From Acidovorax sp. YS12 (lineage in GTDB: Bacteria; Pseudomonadota; Gammaproteobacteria; Burkholderiales; Burkholderiaceae_C): DNA of 48,770 nucleotides. A program made the position numbers and the translations under genes. The stretch spans positions 1 through 48,770 of the forward strand of contig CP053916.1 of NCBI GenBank assembly GCA_021496925.1, written 5' to 3'. The notes beneath the pieces were generated by a model. That model was given only the letters and a program-made list of their open reading frames with translations, was not told the origin of the DNA and made no database searches. Positions 22,813 to 30,506 of the stretch are shown here, in pieces (within the stretch, counting starts at the first letter, position 1; each line of letters begins with the position of its first letter).

Positions 22813-22839
22813 TTTTCCCCGCCCAAGGGGCGGCGGCGG
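22813..22839. repeat. T-run plus GC hairpin repeat, copy 5
   Basis: T4 CCCCGCCC AAG GGGCGGCGGCGG, followed by TTCTCG as at copy 3, and then by array 2. Confidence 0.75.
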
Positions 22840-22846
22840 GTTCTCG

Positions 22847-23014
22847 TCCGCTTCCGCGTAGGCGGATAGAATACGCTCCGTTTAGTGCGATTCTTTTCTA
22901 TCTGCGTAGTGCGACATAATTATATCCGTCTAGCCGGATAGTTATTTGTCGCGCTAGTCGGATAGATTGACAGCCGTTTAGAGGGATGTCATTTTATCCG
23001 GCTATGGTTTTCCA
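22847..23014. repeat. Array 2: seven 24-bp units of degenerate palindromes
   Basis: TAG/TAT cores begin at 22859, 22883, 22907, 22931, 22955, 22979 and 23003, an exact 24-bp period. Units include ATCCGTCTAGCCGGAT and GTCGCGCTAGTCGGATAG and share the consensus of array 1, but the two arrays are not simple copies of each other. TTGACA at 22966 could be a -35 box reading right. There is no gene between here and 23263. Confidence 0.9.
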
Positions 23015-23082
23015 GCGGAAACCGCCCCTGTTGACACGGCCAGCGCGCCGGCACGGCGGCGGCACCATAGGCCCCGCGCCGA

Positions 23083-23124
23083 TGGTGACAGGCCCGCGCG
23101 CCTGGTCAGCTCGGTCTGACACCA
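23083..23124. repeat. 42-bp TGGTGACA...TGACACCA element
   Basis: Outer length 42 bp in the gene-free interval after array 2. Interior GGCCCGCGCGCC resembles the third copy at 7733. Confidence 0.8.
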
Positions 23125-23204
23125 CAGCAGCGCGGCGGCCGGGTGGGCCGGCCAGGGCTTGCGGTCTACACTGCTAGGACTGGCCGGCATAGGGTCGTCC
23201 AAGG

Positions 23205-23246
23205 TGGTGACAAGACTACGCCGGCGCCGGCGTGTTGCTGTCACCA
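23205..23246. repeat. 42-bp TGGTGACA...TGTCACCA element upstream of the 23263 gene
   Basis: Perfect ends with a central palindrome CGCCGGCGCCGGCG. It ends 16 bases before the ATG, just before the ribosome site AAGGGGGCAACG. With the element at 23686 it brackets a single gene. Confidence 0.85.
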
Positions 23247-23262
23247 AAGAAAGGGGGCAACG

Positions 23263-23691
23263 ATGCGGATGAGAACGGGACGGCCGAACGGGCCGGGCGA
23301 AGTCATCGACGGCGAATGCCGTGTGGTCGGCGTCGCGCCCTTTCGGCCCTCGGCCGGGCAGACGCTGGCCGGCCTCGGCCTGGCCGCCTTCTGCGTCCTT
23401 CTGATGGCGGCCGCAGGCTTCGAGCTGGTGGACGGCGGCGACGCCGTGGCGGTGCTGTTGGCCGTGGCGGCCGCGTGCCTGGTCTACGTCCACCGCGACC
23501 ACGACGGCCGGCGAGGCGGCCGGGCCTTCCTCGTGGTGACGGTGGGCGGTCTGTGTGCCGTGGCGTTGGCAATAGCCAGCGCCGGCAGGCTTCCGCTGTT
23601 CTCGCTGGTGATGGCCGCCGTGGGCGGCGTCTGCTACACGCTCATTCGGTTGTCGCGCCGGCCACGTCGGCGCGATGGGGAAGGGTGGTGA
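23263..23691 (+). CDS. Membrane protein in a single-gene block
   Basis: 142 residues from the ATG at 23263. Hydrophobic segments lie near 30-48 (LAGLGLAAFCVLLMAAAGF), 55-72, 83-103 and 107-125, with a basic C-terminus (RRPRRRDGEGW). Four short helices suggest a small polytopic inner-membrane protein. Function unknown. It is the clearest cassette-like unit: a 42-bp element stands upstream and another overlaps its stop codon. Confidence 0.65.
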   Translation: MRMRTGRPNGPGEVIDGECRVVGVAPFRPSAGQTLAGLGLAAFCVLLMAAAGFELVDGGDAVAVLLAVAAACLVYVHRDHDGRRGGRAFLVVTVGGLCAVALAIASAGRLPLFSLVMAAVGGVCYTLIRLSRRPRRRDGEGW

Positions 23692-23778
23692 CAGATATGG
23701 ACGTGGCCACGGCCAGATCCGGCACCATCCCGGCTTTGGTGTCAGCGGCCCGCGCTCGATCGCGCCCGGGCGTCACCA
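23686..23778. repeat. Two 42-bp elements after the 23263 gene
   Basis: 23686-23727 (TGGTGACA/CGGCACCA) overlaps the stop codon; 23737-23778 (TGGTGTCA/CGTCACCA) follows nine bases later and contains GCTCGATCGCGC. Each is 42 bp. Confidence 0.75.
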
Positions 23779-23883
23779 TGCCCGAGCGCCGATGCGGTGC
23801 TGGTAGCACGGACTGAGCGCCCGGAGGGCAAGAGCAAAGGCGCTGGATGCCCCGACCGCAGGGAGAGGGGAGAGACGAACGAA

Positions 23884-23907
23884 AACGCCGGCAATGCCGG
23901 CGTTTTT
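23884..23907. terminator. Bidirectional terminator between convergent genes
   Basis: AACGCCGGC (23884-23892), loop AAT, GCCGGCGTT (23896-23904), followed by T's on the plus strand and on the minus strand by T's complementary to the A run. It lies between the plus-strand gene ending at 23691 and the minus-strand gene ending at 23973. Confidence 0.85.
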
Positions 23908-23972
23908 GGTTGGCTCGATGCGTAGCACGACATAGCCGGTTTCCGGCCCTCGCGGCCGGAAATTGCCCGGTG

Positions 23973-24272
23973 CTATTGAAGGCTGTTCTCGATGTTGGCC
24001 CGGATGTTGGAAAGCTCGCTGTCGCTTGCGGTGCTGACCATGTAACCCGCGCTGGTGCCCTCGACGAAGGCCCGGAAATCCTCGTTCGGTGCCCTGAAAA
24101 GGATGGCCTCGATGTCGGCCCTGTCGCTGATGCCCTTGGCCTTCACCTTTTCCATGAAGCCAGCCATAACCACGCTCGACGTTGTGGCCCATAGCCAGCT
24201 CTGGCCGCCGCAGAGACGCGCCATGTCCTCGCGGACGTTGCCCGAAGCGATGATGTGATTGAGCTTGTCCAT
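23973..24272 (-). CDS. Protein of unknown function
   Basis: 99 residues, soluble helical (DKLNHIIASGNVREDMARLC; ISDRADIEAILFRAPNEDFR). Its ATG begins one base after the preceding stop, so it is coupled to the Osa/FiwA-like gene. No family recognised. Confidence 0.62.
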   Translation of the reverse strand: MDKLNHIIASGNVREDMARLCGGQSWLWATTSSVVMAGFMEKVKAKGISDRADIEAILFRAPNEDFRAFVEGTSAGYMVSTASDSELSNIRANIENSLQ

Positions 24273-24273
24273 G

Positions 24274-24882
24274 TTACGCCTGTTGCGTCGAACGCTGCTG
24301 CTCCAGCCAGGCCGACCACGACATATCGCCCAGCAGCTCCTGCACGGTCAGCCCGTAGGTGTCCTGGTAGCCCGCGAGCTTCTGCAAAGCCTCGGCCTCA
24401 CTCGCGCGGCATTCGACCGGGAACGCCTGCGCGCCATTCACCAGCAGCCACAGCAGCCGCGTCGTGCCATCGCCGAAGGCAATGCCGTCCTCGGGCTTCT
24501 CGCCGGCCAGGCCCACGCGCGTCATCGGAACGGGGTTCGCCTGGCCCTGGGCGAAGTGCCGCGCGCTCTCGCGCATCTTGTAGTCGGTGCGCCAGGCTTC
24601 GACCGGCAAGTGTGCGAGCCACTGCCTGCGTACATTGAAGCTGCGCCGCCAGGTGCCGAACCAGCGATGCAGCGCGCCGCGCCAGGCGGGGCCGGTAGCT
24701 GCCCGCCACGCGGCCCGGAAGCGCCCGGCGTCAACGATGATGACGACGCGCTTCTCGTTGCCGTGGTTGGAGCGTGTAACGCTCATGTAGGCGGTGCCGG
24801 CCTCGGCCGTCTGTACCGCGTAGATCGCGGTGGCGACGCCGCTCATGAAGGTGCGATCAACGATCTTCACCGGGTCGTTCAT
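24274..24882 (-). CDS. ParB/sulfiredoxin-fold-like protein, possible fertility inhibitor
   Basis: 202 residues, start after GGGAGGAAACCC. The C-terminal part has GDGTTRLLWLLVNGAQAFPV, which resembles the DGxHRLxA...G...PV core of ParB/sulfiredoxin folds. That fold is shared by the conjugation inhibitors Osa (IncW) and FiwA (IncP), which block transfer of other plasmids or T-DNA. A small ORF of this size in a transfer region fits, but I could not align it to either protein. Other ParB/Srx-fold nucleases are equally possible. Confidence 0.5.
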   Translation of the reverse strand: MNDPVKIVDRTFMSGVATAIYAVQTAEAGTAYMSVTRSNHGNEKRVVIIVDAGRFRAAWRAATGPAWRGALHRWFGTWRRSFNVRRQWLAHLPVEAWRTDYKMRESARHFAQGQANPVPMTRVGLAGEKPEDGIAFGDGTTRLLWLLVNGAQAFPVECRASEAEALQKLAGYQDTYGLTVQELLGDMSWSAWLEQQRSTQQA

Positions 24883-25375
24883 GGGTTTCCTCCCTGGATG
24901 TGGATTGAAGAAGGGCCGCGATGTAGCGGCCCTCCCATTGGCGCATGTGCAGGTCTACCGCGCGGTCGAGCGGCGATAGCCGTGGCGGTGCGAGCACGTC
25001 GAGCACCGCCATGTCGAACGCGACGAACATGACGGCCAGGATGGCCCATGCCCTGACGATGCCCTCCAGCAGCGCCTGCTGCTGCTCGGCGGGCTGTGCG
25101 AAATAGACCTGGTGCAAGCCCTGCATGGCCGCGTCGAGCGACCAGCCCGAGACGGCCAGGCCGGCCAGCGCGCCGAAGGCGACGGGATAGACGAACAGGG
25201 CGTTCGCGCACACGCGGATGACGTGCGCGGCGGCCGCCACCAGCTCGGCGCTGCGCACCTGGGGCGCGCGGGCCAGGGCAGCGCGTGCGCGCTGCGCCTC
25301 GGCCGCGTAGGCGGCCTGGTAGTCGGTCAGCGCCTGGACGCCGCCGCGCGCCCTTGTCAGCCAGGCGGGGCGCAT
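24857..25375 (-). CDS. Membrane protein in the transfer region
   Basis: 172 residues from the ATG at 25375, which overlaps the OmpA-like gene's stop (TGATG); a TTG one codon earlier is an unlikely start. A helical basic N-terminus (YAAEAQRARAALARAPQVRS) is followed by hydrophobic segments near 60-80 (VYPVAFGALAGLAVSGW) and 110-130 (AWAILAVMFVAFDMAVLDVL). Possibly an exclusion or channel-associated inner-membrane protein; no family recognised. Its last 26 bases overlap the next gene. Confidence 0.65.
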   Translation of the reverse strand: MRPAWLTRARGGVQALTDYQAAYAAEAQRARAALARAPQVRSAELVAAAAHVIRVCANALFVYPVAFGALAGLAVSGWSLDAAMQGLHQVYFAQPAEQQQALLEGIVRAWAILAVMFVAFDMAVLDVLAPPRLSPLDRAVDLHMRQWEGRYIAALLQSTSREETHERPGEDR

Positions 25376-26301
25376 CAACCCTCCCGGCCGGCCTTCGTGG
25401 CCGGCGCGGCGACCGTGCTGGGCCGGACGCCGATCAGCTCGATTTCGACGCGACGGTTCTTGGCGCGGCCTTCCTCGGTGTTGTTCGGCGCGACGAAGCC
25501 ACCGGCCGCTTGCGCATAGGTGCGGATGCGGCTGGCCTCGACGCCGTTGGCGATCAGAAACGCGCGCGCGGCTTCGGCGCGGGCGCGGGCAATGCGCTCG
25601 TTCGCCTCGTCGGCGACGGCGCTATCCGTGCGCCCGCGCACGTTGATGAGGCGCGCAGCGCGGGCGGCCGGCAGCAGGGTCGCCTTGGCCTCTTCGGACA
25701 GCGTGAAGTCGGCTTGCGCGAAGCCGAAGCGCACGCGGTAGATGGTGGCGGCGACGCCGGCAATGCGGGCCTCGATCTTGTCGAGTTCCGCGCTGATGCG
25801 CGCGTCACGCGCGGCATCGGGCTTGCCGCGCACGGCGGCCAGCTCGGCCTTGACGCGCTCCAGCTCTTCCTGCGTGCGGGCCAGTTCGGTGCGCGCTTCC
25901 TCCAGCTCGCGCCGCAACGCGGCATCCGGCAGCGGGTTCGCGGCCGGCACCGCTTCGGTTTCGTCGGGGCGCGTGGTGTTGACCTCGGCGGCCTGGCCGC
26001 CCACGCGCACCGTCACCTTGGGATACAGGCCGGGCAGTACGGCGTACTGGCCGACACGGGAGTAGTCGAGCTTGCGGCCCTCGGCGTCGTAGATCGCCGG
26101 GTTCGCGGCCGCCAGGTCGATGAATTGCAGGATGGTGTGCTCGCGGTCGTCGAAGGCGCGAATCAGGCCGGTGGCCTCGCGGTTGGTGGCCTGGTAGTCG
26201 AAGCGCAGCGAGGTCGGCTGCGCCGGGCCATTCGACAGGGTGGAACATCCGCCCAGCAGCAGGGTTGCGGCGACGGCGGTGGCGATGAGCGTGCGTTTCA
26301 T
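25375..26301 (-). CDS. OmpA-family lipoprotein
   Basis: 308 residues from the ATG at 26301. A lipoprotein signal (LIATAVAATLLLGGC) places the lipid on Cys19. An extended region to about 120 is followed by a coiled coil (LRRELEEARTELARTQEELE onward). An OmpA peptidoglycan-binding domain fills about 190-290, with INVRGRTDSAVADEANERIA, FLIANGVEASRIRTYA and EGRAKNRRVEIEL. It probably anchors transfer structures to the outer membrane and peptidoglycan beside the VirB1-like enzyme. Confidence 0.88.
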   Translation of the reverse strand: MKRTLIATAVAATLLLGGCSTLSNGPAQPTSLRFDYQATNREATGLIRAFDDREHTILQFIDLAAANPAIYDAEGRKLDYSRVGQYAVLPGLYPKVTVRVGGQAAEVNTTRPDETEAVPAANPLPDAALRRELEEARTELARTQEELERVKAELAAVRGKPDAARDARISAELDKIEARIAGVAATIYRVRFGFAQADFTLSEEAKATLLPAARAARLINVRGRTDSAVADEANERIARARAEAARAFLIANGVEASRIRTYAQAAGGFVAPNNTEEGRAKNRRVEIELIGVRPSTVAAPATKAGREG

Positions 26302-26338
26302 GGGTAAGGCTCCTTGATGGTGGTGGACGGTCGGCCGC

Positions 26339-27025
26339 TTACTTGGCGGCCTCGCCGAAGTTGCTGGTCGGGTTCTTGAACGCATCGACCTCGCTGGGCG
26401 CGGTCAGCGGGTTGGTGCGGTCGTAGTAGGGGTTCTCGGCCGGCGCGGCCTGGCGCTTGGCGGCTGGCTTTGGCGCGGCTCCGGTGGGCTTCAAGGGCGG
26501 TGCCGATGCCGGCAGCGCCTGGGCCGCCGGCACGCCAGCAGCAGCGGCTACCTTCTGCACGTAGCCATTGCGAAAGCCGGTGACGAAGTTGCCGGAGTTG
26601 TAGGCCGAAATCGCGGCCAGCAGCGCCTGCTGGCCGGGGCCGTACTGGCGGCTCGCGGCCTGGTAGGCATCGCTCAAGATAGCCGCCCCGGCCTTGATGT
26701 TCGTGCAAGGCTCGAACACGCTTTCGGCCGTGAGGCCGTAGGCGCGGAACTTGGTAGAGTTGACCTGCGCCGGCCCGGCGTCGAAGCGGTAGCCGTTGTC
26801 GAGCATCCAGCGCGCCCAGGAAACGGCCTCTGCCTTGTCCTTGGGCTGCTGGGTGAGGGTGTAGACGCCGTTGGCGTGGGCGACCTTGTAGCCGATGACG
26901 TGCGGCCGGCCCTTCGATTCAACGTGGACGATGGCCTTCATGGTGTCGAACCCCACGTTCGGCGCGCACTGCTGGATGATGGCCGGCATGTCGAGCGGCG
27001 GCACGGGCGGCATATCAGGCGGCAT
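26339..27025 (-). CDS. virB1: VirB1-like lytic transglycosylase
   Basis: 228 residues after AGGAGAACAAGA. The SLT-type domain shows the catalytic Glu in AIVHVESKG near 35, then FDAGPAQVNSTKFRAYGL and LLAAISAYNSGNF. The C-terminal 60 residues are Pro/Ala/Lys-rich. VirB1 opens peptidoglycan for pilus and channel assembly. Unlike typical family members it lacks an obvious N-terminal signal peptide (it starts PPDMPPVPPLDMPAIIQQ), so export is unexplained unless a longer or alternative start is used. It lies far from the virB operon, in the minus-strand transfer block. Confidence 0.87.
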   Translation of the reverse strand: MPPDMPPVPPLDMPAIIQQCAPNVGFDTMKAIVHVESKGRPHVIGYKVAHANGVYTLTQQPKDKAEAVSWARWMLDNGYRFDAGPAQVNSTKFRAYGLTAESVFEPCTNIKAGAAILSDAYQAASRQYGPGQQALLAAISAYNSGNFVTGFRNGYVQKVAAAAGVPAAQALPASAPPLKPTGAAPKPAAKRQAAPAENPYYDRTNPLTAPSEVDAFKNPTSNFGEAAK

Positions 27026-27041
27026 GTTCTTGTTCTCCTGG

Positions 27042-28259
27042 TCAGATGTTGAAAGCTGTCACCAGCGGCACGTCGAACAGGCGTGCCCAGGCGCGCAGCG
27101 CCGTCCGCTGGATGTCGGGAATGGATGTGTCGCGGCTCCACCAGGCGTTCGACGGCGCGACGATCACCTGGGGGTTGTGGGCCAGCGATACGAGCGCCGG
27201 CCACACAAGAAGCTGCTCGTAGCAGATCAGCGCGGCAACGCGCTGGCCGTGCAGCTCGAACACGCCCGCATCGAACCAGTGCGCGACCGCGCCCTGATTG
27301 CTGTAGGGCCGCCACATGGAAATCGGTACGGGCATGCGCTGCCGGTACTTGATGCCGGCGTCGCTGCCCACGCTGATGATTACGTTGTCGTACTTGCCGC
27401 TGGGGTGGAACACCTCCGCCCCGAGCATGACCGTCGAGCCTTTGGCGATGAGGCGGTCTGCGGCGGGCCGCCACAGGTCGGCCGTGGTGGGTGTCCAGGG
27501 GCCGGCCAGCGATTCGGGGTACAGGGCGATGCTGCGCGCAGGCAGCTTCGCGGTGCGCTCGATGAGGCCCGTGTTCGTGTCGTAGGCGCGCATGATGTAG
27601 TTCGCCAGCGCCTGCTGGCCGGACAGCACCGTGCCGCCGTACTCGGTGTCGATGCCGCGCCAGGCGGCCGGTTTCTCGGCGTGCATGAAGGCCAGCGCGT
27701 AGGCCGCGACGAAGGCGGCTGCCAGCAGCGGCCGGCCGATGCCGCGCATGATGCAGCTCCAGTACATGAGGGCGCACAGGGCCGCCAGGCCGCCCCAGCT
27801 CCAGCCGGGGAAGAGCGCGCCGGCCGCAGTCAGCGGATGCGCCCAGCCGAAGATGCCGATGGGCGGTAGCGCCGTCAGCGCCAGGGCCAGCGGCATGCGC
27901 CAGGCGACGGCGCGCGGCGTCAGCTCGCGCGACCACAGGGCAAACCACGGCAGGGCCAGCAACAGGCTCGCGCCGGCCCACAAGGCATAGCCGAAGTAGG
28001 GCGGTGCGTCGGCTCCGAAAAAGACCTGGGTGCCGTGCGGTAGGCCGCGTGCGGCGGCCAGGTAGTACACCAGGGCGGCAAGCCCTGCCTGTATCCGCGT
28101 GGGCGCTTCCGCCCAAAGAAAGGGCAGCAGCGCGGCGAACGGCAGCAGCAGGATTTGATCGTTCCAGGCGAGGAAGCCGATTGCGGCCGCGAAGAGGATG
28201 ATGTTCAGGCCATAGATGTCGGACGGGTTCATCCGCAGGTAGTAGATGCCCCAGCGCAT
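27042..28259 (-). CDS. traB: TraB-like apolipoprotein N-acyltransferase/nitrilase-fold membrane protein
   Basis: 405 residues. The N-terminal half has about six transmembrane segments. The C-terminal half is a carbon-nitrogen-hydrolase domain with the Glu-Lys-Cys triad in context: ALYPESLAGP (Glu near 247), KYRQRMPVP (Lys near 304) and ALICYEQL (Cys near 346). This is the Lnt-like architecture of conjugative TraB proteins in IncP and Ti plasmids, thought to help pilus or lipoprotein processing. It abuts the topoisomerase gene with no gap (TGA then ATG). Confidence 0.87.
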   Translation of the reverse strand: MRWGIYYLRMNPSDIYGLNIILFAAAIGFLAWNDQILLLPFAALLPFLWAEAPTRIQAGLAALVYYLAAARGLPHGTQVFFGADAPPYFGYALWAGASLLLALPWFALWSRELTPRAVAWRMPLALALTALPPIGIFGWAHPLTAAGALFPGWSWGGLAALCALMYWSCIMRGIGRPLLAAAFVAAYALAFMHAEKPAAWRGIDTEYGGTVLSGQQALANYIMRAYDTNTGLIERTAKLPARSIALYPESLAGPWTPTTADLWRPAADRLIAKGSTVMLGAEVFHPSGKYDNVIISVGSDAGIKYRQRMPVPISMWRPYSNQGAVAHWFDAGVFELHGQRVAALICYEQLLVWPALVSLAHNPQVIVAPSNAWWSRDTSIPDIQRTALRAWARLFDVPLVTAFNI

Positions 28260-30506
28260 TCATCGCCTCCCGCCGAGAATCGACTTGATGCCGGTCTTGC
28301 TGCCCTTGCCGACTGGCTTCCGTGGAGCCGGGTTGAAGTTGGGCCGGCCGGACAGGTCGGGATACGAGGCGTCGCATTTCGCCGCCTCGTTCTTGTAGTT
28401 GCTGCACGACCAGAAATAGCCGTTCTTGCCTGGCACGCGGCGCAGCGTGCCCGTCTTGCATTTGGGGCATGTGATGTCGGGCAGCGCCTCGGTGAGCGGC
28501 TTGCCGTTCACGTCCTGGAACTTCGCCTCGCACTTCGGTTCGGCGCTCCAATTGGTGCAGCTCCAGAAGTGGCCGGTCTTGCCCTCGCGGCGCTTGAGGA
28601 AGCCGGCCTTGCAGGTCGGGCAAGACACTTGCGGCGTCACCGGCACCTTCAAGGTGGCCGTCTCGGCCTCCTTGCACAGCTTGGTAATCAAGCCGATGTT
28701 GCGGGCCAGGAAGTCGTCAACGGTCATCTTGCCGGCCGCCACGGCGTCTAGGGCCTGTTCGCACAGGGCCGTCAGCGCCGGGTCTTTGGCGTGCCGTGGC
28801 AAGGCCAGGATGAGGCCGCGCCCGGTCTTGCTGCTGACGATCTTCTTGCTACCGGCCTTCTCGGGGCCGATGAAGGTGCGCTTTTTCAGCTCTTCGATGA
28901 TGCCGGGCCGCGTCGCCTCGGTGCCGATGCCCTGCCCTTCGCGCAGGCGCTTCTTCACCTCGGGGTCGTCCACGAACTTGTGGATGTCCTTCATGGCGTC
29001 CTGCAAGGTGCCCTCGGTGTAGCGCGGCGGCGGCGTGGTCTTGCGGTTGTTGACCGTCACCTTCTCGGCGGCGGCACGGTCGCCCTTCTGCATGGCCGGC
29101 AGGGTCTGCTTGTCGTCGTCCTCGGCGGCCTTCGGCTCGGCGTCGCTGTCGTCGGCAGGCTGGGTGTACACCTCGCGCCATCCCTGGGCGACGGGCGTGT
29201 TTCCGCGCGCGGAAAAATGCTCGCCGTCGATGTCGGCCTCGATGGCGGTTGCCAGGTACTGATAGGCCGGGAAGAACTGCGCCAGGAACGACCGGCAAAC
29301 CTTGTCGTAGACGTTCTTCTCCATCGGCGACAAGGCCGCGAGGTCGGCCTTGCGCGACGTGGGGATGATGGCGTGGTGCGCCGTCACCTTCTTGGAGTTG
29401 AAGGCGTTGGACTTGCGCTTGGGGTCGGCCTTGCCGACCAGCGCGGCCAGGTCGGGACGGTTGGCGCGGATGGCCTCCAGCCGCTCCGGCGCGTCCGCAT
29501 GGTGGTCGTCGGATGCGTACTCGCAATCGACGCGCGGGTAGGTGGTCAGCTTGTGCTTCTCGTACAGGGACTGGCAGGTGTCGAGCACGTCTTGCGCGCC
29601 GTAGCCGTACTTGTTGTTGGCCGCCTTGATGAGCGTGGACAGCGCGAACAACAGCGGCGGGCCGTCGTTCTTCGTGGCCTTCTCGTACTTGGTGATGACG
29701 GCGGGCTTGCCGGTCAGGCGCTGGGCCAGCGCCTGGGCAATGCCGGCGTCGATCAGGCGGCCGGCATCATCCAGGCCGGCCTGCTCGTCCTTGGCCTTCC
29801 AGGCCATCGCAAACGCGCCGTTGGCGTGTTTGACCTGGGCGGTGAGGGTGTAGAAGGGCTTGGACTGGAAGCTCTCGATTTCCAGGTCGCGCTTGACCAC
29901 AAGGGCCAGCGTGGGCGTCTGCACGCGACCCACGGACAGCACGCCGTCGAAGCCGATGCGGCGCGCGGCGAGCGTGTAGGCACGGGTGAGGTTCAAGCCG
30001 AACAGCCAATCGAAGCGCGAGCGCGCCAGGGCCGACAGATACCAGCCCTGAAACATCTGGTCGGAGTTGTCCTTGATGGCCGCCAGGGCCTGCTTGACCG
30101 GGCCGGGGTTGTTGTCGGTGATGAGCACGCGCTTGACGGGCTTCTTGTTGCCCAGGTAGTGCAAGACTTCCTCGACAAGTAGCTGGCCCTCGCGGTCGGC
30201 GTCGCCGGCATTCACGATCACGTCGGCCTGGCCCAGCAGCTCCTTGATGGCCTTGAGCTGGGCCGCGCTCTCTTCCTTCGGCAGCAGCTTCCAGCTCGGC
30301 GGCACGATGGGCAGGTGTTCGGCGCTCCAGTTCTTGAATGCCGGGTTGTAGTCCTCGGGCATGGCTTGCTCAAGGATGTGGCCGAAGCACCAGGTGATGA
30401 TGTCGTTGCCCGCCACGTAGTGGGTGCGCTGCTTGACAGCGCCGGGCATGACCTCGGCGATGGCCGCGCCGACATTCGGCTTCTCGGCGATGAATAGGCG
30501 TCTCAT
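28260..30506 (-). CDS. traE: Topoisomerase III (TraE-like)
   Basis: 748 residues. A toprim domain begins RRLFIAEKPNVGAAIAEVMP with DADREGQLL near 101. The type IA catalytic region has KLTTYPRVDCEYASDDHH (active-site Tyr near 325) and GIGTEATRPGIIEEL. Two C-terminal zinc ribbons follow (CPTCKAGFLKRREG; CPKCKTGTLRRVPG). Conjugative plasmids of the IncP type encode such an enzyme to decatenate or unlink DNA during transfer replication. It contains one copy of the TTTCCGCGCGCGGAAA palindrome at 29200. Confidence 0.93.
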   Translation of the reverse strand: MRRLFIAEKPNVGAAIAEVMPGAVKQRTHYVAGNDIITWCFGHILEQAMPEDYNPAFKNWSAEHLPIVPPSWKLLPKEESAAQLKAIKELLGQADVIVNAGDADREGQLLVEEVLHYLGNKKPVKRVLITDNNPGPVKQALAAIKDNSDQMFQGWYLSALARSRFDWLFGLNLTRAYTLAARRIGFDGVLSVGRVQTPTLALVVKRDLEIESFQSKPFYTLTAQVKHANGAFAMAWKAKDEQAGLDDAGRLIDAGIAQALAQRLTGKPAVITKYEKATKNDGPPLLFALSTLIKAANNKYGYGAQDVLDTCQSLYEKHKLTTYPRVDCEYASDDHHADAPERLEAIRANRPDLAALVGKADPKRKSNAFNSKKVTAHHAIIPTSRKADLAALSPMEKNVYDKVCRSFLAQFFPAYQYLATAIEADIDGEHFSARGNTPVAQGWREVYTQPADDSDAEPKAAEDDDKQTLPAMQKGDRAAAEKVTVNNRKTTPPPRYTEGTLQDAMKDIHKFVDDPEVKKRLREGQGIGTEATRPGIIEELKKRTFIGPEKAGSKKIVSSKTGRGLILALPRHAKDPALTALCEQALDAVAAGKMTVDDFLARNIGLITKLCKEAETATLKVPVTPQVSCPTCKAGFLKRREGKTGHFWSCTNWSAEPKCEAKFQDVNGKPLTEALPDITCPKCKTGTLRRVPGKNGYFWSCSNYKNEAAKCDASYPDLSGRPNFNPAPRKPVGKGSKTGIKSILGGRR
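29200..29215. repeat. TTTCCGCGCGCGGAAA palindrome inside the topoisomerase gene
   Basis: A 16-bp perfect palindrome identical to the core of the three longer palindromes around the mobilisation region (38816, 39470, 39762). Confidence 0.6.

Noticed and set aside
4848..22839. T-run plus GC hairpin repeats as intrinsic terminators
   Set aside because: The T run precedes the stem on the plus strand, and on the minus strand the stem is followed by A's, so neither strand has stem-then-U order.
5743..23778. 42-bp elements as miniature transposons
   Set aside because: No consistent target-site duplications flank them, the interiors are unrelated, and no transposase that could use the ends is encoded.
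27333..28677. Long overlapping minus-strand frame across the topoisomerase/TraB boundary
   Set aside because: It is out of frame with both recognised proteins, Arg/Pro-rich and without motifs.
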